NCBI GenBank assembly: GCA_900768915.1
Contig: CAAGEQ010000019.1
Coordinates: forward strand, 59,051 to 123,050
DNA: 64,000 bases
Reading direction: 5' to 3'
Source of the DNA: Candidatus Gastranaerophilales bacterium
Lineage (GTDB): Bacteria; Cyanobacteriota; Vampirovibrionia; Gastranaerophilales; Gastranaerophilaceae
Part shown: positions 25,723 to 33,920 of the stretch, in pieces
How the letters are laid out: every line of letters begins with the position of its first letter
Numbering within the stretch: the first letter of the stretch is position 1
Program-made: the position numbers and the translations under genes
Notes under the pieces: generated by a model
Seen by the model: only the letters and a program-made list of their open reading frames with translations
What the model was told of the DNA's origin: nothing
The model's database searches: none

Positions 25723-25741
25723 TATTTTGTTTTACTTATTA

Positions 25742-27307
25742 TTATTTCTTTGCAGATTTGTCTGCTAATTCACTGTCAACTCTTAAGAATACTGGTTTTA
25801 TATCAGCCTTATCTATCAAATGACCAACTTTTACATTATCTGTCTTAATATCTTGTAATTTAACAGATTTTAAATCATAAGACAATTGTTCAGCCATAGA
25901 TTCAGCAATATTTGGACAATATGGATAAATCAAAGAAGATACTATACACATAATATCTAATACAGTAGTCAATACTTGACCACATTTTTCCATTTCACCA
26001 TTCTTCGCCAATGTCCAAGGAGCATTATCAGTTACATATTTATTCGTATCATCAACAAGTTCCATAATCTTTTGTGCTGCTTCTTGTATTTCAAAATAAT
26101 CAAAATGATGCATTACTGATTTTACTGTTTCTAATGCTTTATCAAATAACTCAGATTGTACCTTAAATTCAGCCTTAACATCACCATCAAAGTATTTAAC
26201 AAGCATTGATAACGTTCTATTTAACAAATTACCCATCGAATTTGCTAAATGAGCATTAACTTTTTCTTTGAAATCTATGTCTGAATAATTACCATCTTTT
26301 CCACATGGTGCAGAAGTAGCCATATAATATCTAAAAGCATCAGGTTTATCTAATTCAAAATTTTCCAAAACACTTGTTGGAGAAATAACGTTACCTAATG
26401 ATTTAGACATCTTAGTTTCATCAATAGTAATCCAACCATGAGCAAAAATATGTTTTGGTAATGGCAAACCTAATGCCATCAAAATACCTATCCAATAAAT
26501 ACTATGGAATTTCAAAATATCTTTTCCAATAATATGAACATCAACCGGCCATAAATTTTTAAATTGTTCAGATTCATTTCCATCAACATCGTAACCAATT
26601 GCTGTTATATAATTTGAAAGAGCATCAATCCATACATAAATACCTTGTTCTTTATCATCAAGAACATCAATACTCCAATCAACGTTAGTTTTAGCACGTG
26701 ATACAGAAATATCCTCAATATTTTCAAGTTGATTTAGTACTTCATTTGCTCTAAATGCAGGTACAATAAATTCAGGATTTTGCTTAATATGCTTTGCAAT
26801 AGCATCTTTATACTTTGTCAACTTAAAGAAATAATTTTCTTCACTAACAACTTCAGGCTTTTTCAAGTGGTCAGGGCAAAGTCCATCTTCTGTCAAATCT
26901 TTTTCACTTAAAAAGGCTTCACAACCACTACAATATAAACCTGTATATGCATTTTTATAAATATCACCTTGTTCAACTAATTTTTTGAATATATGTTGTA
27001 CAACTTTAACGTGTTGTTCATCAGTTGTTCTAACAAAATGAGAATAATCAAAATCTAATGCTTTCCAAGCATCTTTAAATTTTTGTGAATTTTCATCACA
27101 TAATTGTTTTGGAGTAATACCTCTAGATGCAGCAGTCTTTTGAATTTTGATACCATGTTCATCAGTACCTGTTAACATAAAAGTATTATTACACCTTTGA
27201 GTAAAATGTCTATATATAACATCTGAAATAATTTTTTCATAAGCGTGTCCAATATGAGGAGCACCATTTACATAATCTATCGCAGTAGTTGCATAAAATT
27301 TTTCCAT
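25742..27307 (-). CDS. metG: Methionine--tRNA ligase
   Basis: Class I synthetase charging initiator and elongator tRNA-Met. 521 aa. HIGH motif at residues 18-21 (GAPHIGHAY) and KMSKSLGN in the second half. A zinc-binding insert has CSGCEAF and CPDH, a one-knuckle form. There is no C-terminal EMAP/Trbp111 tRNA-binding domain, so this is the shorter type. Confidence 0.96.
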   Translation of the reverse strand: MEKFYATTAIDYVNGAPHIGHAYEKIISDVIYRHFTQRCNNTFMLTGTDEHGIKIQKTAASRGITPKQLCDENSQKFKDAWKALDFDYSHFVRTTDEQHVKVVQHIFKKLVEQGDIYKNAYTGLYCSGCEAFLSEKDLTEDGLCPDHLKKPEVVSEENYFFKLTKYKDAIAKHIKQNPEFIVPAFRANEVLNQLENIEDISVSRAKTNVDWSIDVLDDKEQGIYVWIDALSNYITAIGYDVDGNESEQFKNLWPVDVHIIGKDILKFHSIYWIGILMALGLPLPKHIFAHGWITIDETKMSKSLGNVISPTSVLENFELDKPDAFRYYMATSAPCGKDGNYSDIDFKEKVNAHLANSMGNLLNRTLSMLVKYFDGDVKAEFKVQSELFDKALETVKSVMHHFDYFEIQEAAQKIMELVDDTNKYVTDNAPWTLAKNGEMEKCGQVLTTVLDIMCIVSSLIYPYCPNIAESMAEQLSYDLKSVKLQDIKTDNVKVGHLIDKADIKPVFLRVDSELADKSAKK

Positions 27308-27365
27308 AATTCATTGTCCCTTCTCTTAGGTAAAATTCTAACATGAAAAAGGAGAATTATAAATA

Positions 27366-28142
27366 TTATGCTTGATAATTCAAATGTGAACCACTAGATG
27401 ATGAAGAATTTTGTGCTAATAATTTACGATTACTATATTCATTATTTACTTTAGTTGCATAACTTGAAGTTGATTTATTTTTTGCACCAGCAATACCGCA
27501 ATTATATGCAGTTAAAGCGTGTTCTAAAGATTCTGGATATGCATTCATACAATCACGTAATATTTTACAACCTTCTCTAATATTTGTTTCAGGATCAAAT
27601 AAATCACCACCCACAAAATGAGAATTTACTTGCATCAACCCATTACATTGAGCAGATGAACGTGCATTTGGATCCCAATGAGATTCTATTGTAATAACAG
27701 ATGCTACTAAATTGGGATCAAGTTTATACTGTGCTGCATATTTATCAATATAGGCCTGATATTTCTTTTCATTACCTTTTAATGTTGCACTACCTCCAAC
27801 ATTTGAGGTATCTTCAACTGCTTCAACAGCCTCAGATTCACTACTATCAAGTGCTTTTTCTTTTATATATTTTTTGTAACTATTCCATATCAACCTATTC
27901 ATAAAGTCATCATATTCTTTTTGACAGGCTAATAAACCATTACGATAATCACTTGCTGATTTTTCAGCATCTGATTCAGCGGTTTCTTTTTCCTTTTCAG
28001 CCTTCTCTTTTGCCTTATCTGCACGTTCTTTTGCCAACTCTAAAGCACTCTTACGTTGTAAACCTTTATTTTTACCAGGTTTATAACTCATTCGAGCAGC
28101 CATATATGATTGAGTTTTAGGTTGTGCAGCATCCATAGACAT
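27366..28142 (-). CDS. Lytic transglycosylase (SLT domain) with coiled-coil N-terminus
   Basis: 258 aa. The C-terminal part (about 130-235) is an SLT/goose-lysozyme-like domain: LDPNLVASVITIESHWDPNA with catalytic Glu, then CNGLMQVN, NIREGCKIL and LTAYNCG. It would cleave peptidoglycan glycan strands. The N-terminal 100 residues are charged, Ala/Lys/Glu-rich and coiled-coil-like. No signal peptide is seen, which is odd for a wall enzyme and suggests a non-Sec route or a cell-associated structure such as a secretion apparatus. Confidence 0.85.
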   Translation of the reverse strand: MSMDAAQPKTQSYMAARMSYKPGKNKGLQRKSALELAKERADKAKEKAEKEKETAESDAEKSASDYRNGLLACQKEYDDFMNRLIWNSYKKYIKEKALDSSESEAVEAVEDTSNVGGSATLKGNEKKYQAYIDKYAAQYKLDPNLVASVITIESHWDPNARSSAQCNGLMQVNSHFVGGDLFDPETNIREGCKILRDCMNAYPESLEHALTAYNCGIAGAKNKSTSSYATKVNNEYSNRKLLAQNSSSSSGSHLNYQA

Positions 28143-28293
28143 AGTTATACATATCCTCTTGTATATATAAAGTATATATTCACAGGATAATTGCTCAATT
28201 TATAACAAAATCGTAAACAAAAATTAATATTTACACGAAATAAAAACATGTTTTCATCTAATTATTGTATCATTTTAGGTAGGAGAAATTGTA

Positions 28294-29835
28294 ATGAAAA
28301 AGTTTTTAATTTTTATATTAAGCATAATTATTATGCAACCAGTATCAGCAAAGAACATACAAGGTGTTTGGCACAATGATTTAAGGACTTTGTTCCAACA
28401 TAATAATGCAATAATAGATACTATAAACATTCGCACATTTAATGCAAAAGATACAAATAGCAATGAAATAATCGATGAAGATGAAGAAAGTGGGAACTTT
28501 ATAAATGCTATTGATGAATTAGATGATTTAGTAAAACAAGGTATAAACACAATTCACGTTCTACCAATTACACCTGTGGGAAAAATTAAAGCATTCGGTA
28601 CGGCTGGTTCATTATATGCAATATCTAGTTTTACAGATATAAATCCACAATTAGTATCAAAAACATCTTCTTTATCTGGTATAGAACAAGCAAAAAGATT
28701 TATTAGAGAATGTCATAAACGTGACATTAGAGTCATTATTGATTTACCAAGTTGTGGTTCTTATGACATGTTCGTTGAACACCCTGAATATTATATGAAA
28801 GATGAAAACCAAAATCCAATTATTCCATTAGATTGGACAGATGTAAGATTATTAAATTGTGGAACAGAGCATAAACTTAATGATGATTTATTAACATTAC
28901 ATAAAAAATTTATAGATATGCTAATCTACATAAATGCAGATGGTATTAGAGCAGATGTTGCAGGATTAAAGCCACCATCATTTTGGAAAGAATTGATAAA
29001 ATACACTAGAGAAAAAAATTCTGAATTTTTATTTTTAGCAGAATCCTCAAAATCTTGGACAGAACCAGTTGCATCAGTGGCAATTTGTACTCCATCAGAG
29101 AAATTACTAGATGCAGGTTTTGATGGATATTTAGGCAGTTATTTCAACCTAAAAAATTGGAACACCTCTAAAGAATTTATTTCAACAATCCAAGATGATT
29201 TAAAAACATTCAAAAAATATAAAGAACAAAAAAGTGTTATAGGAAGTTTTACAACACACGATGAAATAAGTCCTATATTGATACATGGTTCTAATTTTTC
29301 TAAAATGATAATTTGGCTAAATGCTACGTTACCATTAAATTCATACTTTGTTGATGGTTTTTCTACAGGTGACACATACAACTACAAATGGGCAAACCAA
29401 CCTGCTGAAAATTCACAAACAGATGATGAATATTATTTCACGCATAACGGAAAAATTGATATATTTAATTTTTCTAGGAAACCTCAAGGTAAAGATTATT
29501 CAATTTATGAAGAATTTGTATTAGCAAACAAATTTAAAGCGTATTATGCTACAGAACTAAGCAATGCAAAATTTGTACCATTAAAGACTTCAAATCCATC
29601 TGTATTTGCTTATGCTAGAGTTACAAACAATTCTTCAATAATTGTATTTGGAAACCTTGACCACAAAGAAACAAAAACAGTAACAGTCAAAGTTCCTAAA
29701 TTTAAAGTAAATAAAAAAATCATAAATCTAAGAGTACAAAAAAATATAAAAAATGAATATTCAAATGGAAAAATAAAAACAACACTTGATGCTGGTGACA
29801 TTCAAGTACTTTTAATAAAGAATTTGGTATTCTAA
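28294..29835 (+). CDS. Exported alpha-amylase-family (GH13) glycosidase
   Basis: 513 aa with signal peptide MKKFLIFILSIIIMQPVSA. Conserved GH13 regions in order: GINTIHVLPITPVG, DIRVIIDLPSCGS (region I, degenerate), DGIRADVAG (region II, nucleophile Asp), EFLFLAESS (region III, acid/base Glu) and SFTTHDE (region IV, His-Asp). A C-terminal beta-domain follows. It acts on alpha-glucans outside the cytoplasm; exact bond unknown. Region I lacks the usual N-H, so activity may be unusual. Clean TAGGAGA site. The next gene starts 1 nt later. Confidence 0.85.
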   Translation: MKKFLIFILSIIIMQPVSAKNIQGVWHNDLRTLFQHNNAIIDTINIRTFNAKDTNSNEIIDEDEESGNFINAIDELDDLVKQGINTIHVLPITPVGKIKAFGTAGSLYAISSFTDINPQLVSKTSSLSGIEQAKRFIRECHKRDIRVIIDLPSCGSYDMFVEHPEYYMKDENQNPIIPLDWTDVRLLNCGTEHKLNDDLLTLHKKFIDMLIYINADGIRADVAGLKPPSFWKELIKYTREKNSEFLFLAESSKSWTEPVASVAICTPSEKLLDAGFDGYLGSYFNLKNWNTSKEFISTIQDDLKTFKKYKEQKSVIGSFTTHDEISPILIHGSNFSKMIIWLNATLPLNSYFVDGFSTGDTYNYKWANQPAENSQTDDEYYFTHNGKIDIFNFSRKPQGKDYSIYEEFVLANKFKAYYATELSNAKFVPLKTSNPSVFAYARVTNNSSIIVFGNLDHKETKTVTVKVPKFKVNKKIINLRVQKNIKNEYSNGKIKTTLDAGDIQVLLIKNLVF

Positions 29836-29836
29836 T

Positions 29837-30691
29837 ATGATAACAACATTTGCAGTTTTACTCAGAATATTTTCGAATTCGACAGCGAACCTATATCAAA
29901 AAAAATCTGCAGAATTATCTTCTCCAATATTAGTAAACTTATATTCATATTTACTTATGAGTTTATTTTGCATTATTCCGGCATTATTCATAAACTGGAA
30001 TATATATCCACCCATATTTTGGGTTTATGTTGTTTTTGCAGGATTATTATGTACTATTGGAACAATAGCACTAATTGCAGCATTAAAAATTGGTGATTTA
30101 TCTGTTTTAGCACCAATTAATTCATATAAATCTGTGATAGGACTAATTAGTGCAATTTTTATATTAAAAGAATTTCCAAATACAACTGAGATATTATGCA
30201 TTTTGCTAATTATAATAGGTAGTTACTTTGTTATTGATAACAAAGAAGAAAAATTTACAATTAAAACATTTCTAAGAAAAGATATTCAATTAAGATTTTT
30301 TGCATTATTCTGTTCAGGCATAGAAGCATCATTTTTGAAAAAGATTATACTTATGTCATCTTTTTCAATTTCATTGATTCTATGGTGTTTTAGTGGGTTT
30401 ATATGTTCTTTCTTCATCTATTTGATGTTAAAGCCTTGCAATCTAAAACTAAAAAAAGAAAATCATAAAAACTGTTTTATAATTGCAATCACTCTAATAA
30501 TTATGCAATTATCAACAAATTATGTATTTTCAAAAATACCAGTAGGTACAGCCTTGGCACTGTTCCAACTATCATCATTAGTATCTCTTTATTACGGATA
30601 CAAAATGTATCACGAAAAACATATTATAAAAAAATTCATTGGCACAATAATTATGATAAGTTCTGCAGCAATTTTACTATTAAAACATTGA
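29837..30691 (+). CDS. EamA/DMT-superfamily permease
   Basis: 284 aa with about ten TM segments arranged as two five-TM halves. KIGDLSVLAPINSYKSVIGLISAIFILKE is cut here to its key piece SVLAPINSYKSV, a typical EamA loop. The second half has KIPVGTALALFQLSSL and the EKHIIKKFIGTIIMI ending. Likely a small-solute exporter or importer. Follows the GH13 gene by 1 nt. Its end overlaps the convergent gene at 30680-31276 by 12 nt. Confidence 0.82.
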   Translation: MITTFAVLLRIFSNSTANLYQKKSAELSSPILVNLYSYLLMSLFCIIPALFINWNIYPPIFWVYVVFAGLLCTIGTIALIAALKIGDLSVLAPINSYKSVIGLISAIFILKEFPNTTEILCILLIIIGSYFVIDNKEEKFTIKTFLRKDIQLRFFALFCSGIEASFLKKIILMSSFSISLILWCFSGFICSFFIYLMLKPCNLKLKKENHKNCFIIAITLIIMQLSTNYVFSKIPVGTALALFQLSSLVSLYYGYKMYHEKHIIKKFIGTIIMISSAAILLLKH

Positions 30692-31276
30692 TTGTGGTTC
30701 TATAAAATTGATATACGCAACTGCATTAAACGCAACAGAACCAAATATAATTTTCATTTGATGGTCATTGAAAGGTAATAATCGGACAAATTGAATATAT
30801 TGCTCATCAAAATCATCATTTGTTTCTCTTGCTTTAATTTTAGCCTTCAAATCATGACCTTGATACAACATTATATATACACCATCATCTTTTTTTTCAC
30901 CTAAGACCTTATAGAAACCTCTTTCAACAGCCTGTCCATTTACAACAAAATCTACAGGTATATTAATCAATTGACCTTCATCAACTGTTTCTTCCGGATT
31001 TTCATTTATCATATTGTCATTATGAGCATCCATTTGAGGAATCAAACTTGCTCCTTTAACTTTTCGAATAGCCTTTTCTCTTTTTCTATCTTCTTTTCGT
31101 TTTTTATTCGCTTGAAGTGCATTCATTGTTTCTTCAAATTGCTTATTAGTAATAGCCTTTTGACCGTCCCAAGCATTGTCAATATTGTCATAACTAGACC
31201 AATCCTCATCAGCCATTACATCTAAAGGAATAAACATACAACATAATAATATTAAAATAAAAATCCTCTTTATCAT
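30680..31276 (-). CDS. Exported protein of unknown function
   Basis: 198 aa with a signal peptide ending VMA at residue 22 (mature start DEDWSSYDN). A charged helical part (about 45-75) is followed by a beta-rich C-terminal half that includes INIPVDFVVNGQAVERGFYKV and ends FIEPQSMF. No known domain. It probably acts in the periplasm or at the outer membrane inner face. Confidence 0.7.
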   Translation of the reverse strand: MIKRIFILILLCCMFIPLDVMADEDWSSYDNIDNAWDGQKAITNKQFEETMNALQANKKRKEDRKREKAIRKVKGASLIPQMDAHNDNMINENPEETVDEGQLINIPVDFVVNGQAVERGFYKVLGEKKDDGVYIMLYQGHDLKAKIKARETNDDFDEQYIQFVRLLPFNDHQMKIIFGSVAFNAVAYINFIEPQSMF

Positions 31277-31368
31277 ACATTCATTATTTAATTATTTTTG
31301 CAAAAAAGTAAACCTCTATTTAGAGGATACAACAATATATGATATAAAGTTTAGAAAGATAAGTATAA

Positions 31369-31677
31369 TTATAAATAATTTCTAATAGATGGAATTTTTA
31401 TACAATTATTCAAATAATCTATAGTATTTATTTTTTCATTATACAAATACTTTAAAAAATTTAGATATGACATATCAACTGCACTAACAAGTACATTTAT
31501 TTCAAATCCATCAGAACAGAATGGTTCATAATCATAAGTAACATAACTATTATACTTGCTTTTCCATTCTTTTTTTTCAATTCTACAATTATTTTCTTCT
31601 GCCGTGTATTCAAACCAATCAATTACATCACGACTAACATTATTAAATTCTAAATATCGTTCAGGAATTCTATTCAT
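31369..31677 (-). CDS. Small soluble protein, unknown
   Basis: 102 aa, acidic and aromatic, no signal peptide. Starts MNRIPERYLEF with ATGGAGA in front. Contains EKKEWKSKYNSYVTYDYEPF. No family recognised. Could be an immunity-type or phage-type small protein, but nothing nearby supports that. Confidence 0.55.
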   Translation of the reverse strand: MNRIPERYLEFNNVSRDVIDWFEYTAEENNCRIEKKEWKSKYNSYVTYDYEPFCSDGFEINVLVSAVDMSYLNFLKYLYNEKINTIDYLNNCIKIPSIRNYL

Positions 31678-31788
31678 AAAACAATCTCCATATTCAAATT
31701 TTATAGGAAGATTTTTATTGATAAATTCCCATTTTGGCTAATTTTATTAAATATTAACTAACCATTTAGTACTAACAATAATAGTTAA

Positions 31789-32151
31789 TTATTTTGTTTT
31801 TTTTAAGAAAATATTAACTGCATCTTTCAAATTTGTTGGAGTTTTAAATTCTTCATCAACCTCATTCGAAGCACTTGTTTTTGAATTTCCATAAAAGTAT
31901 TTATTATACAACGACAACAATACATAAATAATAATTGACGATGTTGCAACTCCAACCATTGCTAATATAAATTTTAATGCAATTTGTTTTTTACCAATTG
32001 GTTGTTTTGTCTGAAACTGAATTGGAGTCTGAACACTATCTGTTTGAACAGGCTGCTGTGCAGTATCAGCATTAACTTGTACCGGAATAGTACAAGTTAA
32101 TGCTACAACTACGAATATTGATAAAATAAACTGTTTAATTTTATTCTTCAT
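31789..32151 (-). CDS. Small membrane protein downstream of the RNase E/G gene
   Basis: 120 aa from ATG at 32151 (another ATG one codon earlier). A signal or TM segment (KQFILSIFVVVALTCTIPV), a Gln/Thr/Val linker, then a second TM segment (ALKFILAMVGVATSSIIIYV) and a short basic tail. A longer frame back to 32271 only retranslates the end of the RNase gene. The start overlaps that gene by about 11 nt, so translation is coupled. Function unknown. Confidence 0.75.
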   Translation of the reverse strand: MKNKIKQFILSIFVVVALTCTIPVQVNADTAQQPVQTDSVQTPIQFQTKQPIGKKQIALKFILAMVGVATSSIIIYVLLSLYNKYFYGNSKTSASNEVDEEFKTPTNLKDAVNIFLKKTK

Positions 32152-33898
32152 CATTTTCTTTCTTTGTTGTTTTAGAAGTTTTTCTAGTTTTAGTTTTACC
32201 TTGACCTCTATTTGGTCGTCTTGTTCTTTTTGGTTTTTCAACAGGTTCTTCAACGTTTTCAACCGCAACATCTTCTACCTTTTCAACTTCAACTTCTGTT
32301 TTCTTCTTTGGTTCAATATCAAGTTCTATTTCAGCATTTTGAGGTAGAACAACTTCTGCAGTTTCAACAACATCTTCATTTTTAATAATTTCTTTTACTT
32401 TATTTTTATTAAATTTAGAACGTTTTCCTTTAGTATTTTTCTTTTGTTCTAAATTTTCTGTTTCTTCTTGAACAACTGCTGATGGATTTTCAACCTGAAC
32501 AGAAATTTCAACCTCTTGTTTCATTTCAGGTTGTTCGTTATTATTTCTTTGTTGCTCATTATTAAATTTTTGATTTTTATTATTAAATTTTTGGTTATTA
32601 TTCTTTTTAAAACCACTTAAAGGCAATTTCATCTTTGCTGCCTTTGCTCTGTATTCGCCTTCTGCAGTTGGAGATGCATATTTAATATCTTCCATAATAA
32701 AGCCATTACCTTGACAATGTGGACACTTTTTAGCAAATACTTCCGCTAATGCTTGACCTTGTCTATGTCTAGTTAATTCAACCAAACCTAAATCAGATAA
32801 TTGACCAACTTGTGGTTTAGCCTTATCAGGTTCAAGAGCAAGTTCTAATTCTTCCATCATTGCTAATTTATCAACACGAGAAGTCATATCAATAAAGTCA
32901 ACAATAATCATACCGCCAATATTTCTCAAACGTAATTGTCTAGCGATTTCGTGAACTGCTTCAATATTTGTTTTCAAAATTGTTTCATCTTGAGTAGCAG
33001 AACTTACAAACTTACCACTGTTAACATCAATAACTGTTAAAGCTTCAGTAGTTTGAATAAACAAATAACCACCTGATGGCATATTAACTTTTGTTTGTAA
33101 AGCAGCTTTAATCTCTTTATGAATATCCATAGCAACCAATAATGGCTCTGAACCTTTAAATAAGGTTATTTTAATATCTCTATTCATGTGCCAAGTTTGC
33201 AACAATGTTTGCAATCTATTCATTGCAAATGCGGTATCAACAATAATTTCTTGTGTATCTTCGGTACAAGCCTCTCTAATAACTCTATATAACAAATCTT
33301 GATCTCGATATAAAAGAGCAGGTGCAGTAACAGTTTCAGCAGATGTTACAATATTATTCCATTTTTCCAATAGAATTTCCAAATCTTCTTGAATATCTGC
33401 CTCAGACTGATTTTCAGCTTCTGTTCTAATGATAACACCTACACCAACAGGCTTTAATAAACTTACAATTGATTTAAGCCTTGCACGTTCTTTAACAGTA
33501 GATATTTTACGGCTAACGTTAATACCTGCTTCATTTGGCATAAGAACAAGAAAACGTCCTGGTAAACTAATATCAGTTGTAACACGTGGACCTTTGTGAC
33601 CAGTAGGTTCTTTAACAACTTGTACAACAAGTTTTTCTTTTGGTGCTAACTTGTCTTGCAATGCACCCTTCTTTAATACGTCTTGTGCGTGTAAAAAGCC
33701 CATTTTATCAGAGCCAACATTTACAAATGCTGCATCAATACTAGGTAAAACGTTTTCAACTTGTGCTAGGTAAACATCACCTAGTAAAATTTCACCTCTG
33801 TTGATAAAGAATTCTGATACTTTACCATTTTCAATAACTGCAGCAATATTGTCACGCTCAGCAATAACAATTTTTTGACCGGATTCTGTATTTTTCAT
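32141..33898 (-). CDS. rng: Ribonuclease E/G family endoribonuclease
   Basis: 585 aa. S1 RNA-binding part at the N-terminus (GEILLGDVYLAQVENVLP, DAAFVNVG), RNase H-like catalytic core with magnesium-binding Asp residues in ALTVIDVNSGK and MIIVDFIDM, and the Zn-link CPHCQGNGF at about residue 390. The last 170 residues are an Asn/Lys/Glu-rich unfolded tail, as in RNase E scaffolds, so this lies between RNase G and RNase E in build. Main role is mRNA decay and rRNA/tRNA processing. Immediately downstream of the radical SAM gene, a neighbour pairing seen in several phyla. Confidence 0.94.
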   Translation of the reverse strand: MKNTESGQKIVIAERDNIAAVIENGKVSEFFINRGEILLGDVYLAQVENVLPSIDAAFVNVGSDKMGFLHAQDVLKKGALQDKLAPKEKLVVQVVKEPTGHKGPRVTTDISLPGRFLVLMPNEAGINVSRKISTVKERARLKSIVSLLKPVGVGVIIRTEAENQSEADIQEDLEILLEKWNNIVTSAETVTAPALLYRDQDLLYRVIREACTEDTQEIIVDTAFAMNRLQTLLQTWHMNRDIKITLFKGSEPLLVAMDIHKEIKAALQTKVNMPSGGYLFIQTTEALTVIDVNSGKFVSSATQDETILKTNIEAVHEIARQLRLRNIGGMIIVDFIDMTSRVDKLAMMEELELALEPDKAKPQVGQLSDLGLVELTRHRQGQALAEVFAKKCPHCQGNGFIMEDIKYASPTAEGEYRAKAAKMKLPLSGFKKNNNQKFNNKNQKFNNEQQRNNNEQPEMKQEVEISVQVENPSAVVQEETENLEQKKNTKGKRSKFNKNKVKEIIKNEDVVETAEVVLPQNAEIELDIEPKKKTEVEVEKVEDVAVENVEEPVEKPKRTRRPNRGQGKTKTRKTSKTTKKENDEE

Positions 33899-33920
33899 TG
33901 TGATAAACCCTTTATTTAAA

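Noticed and set aside
31369..31677. Phage or immunity gene
   Set aside because: Isolated small gene; no phage structural, integrase or toxin genes around it.
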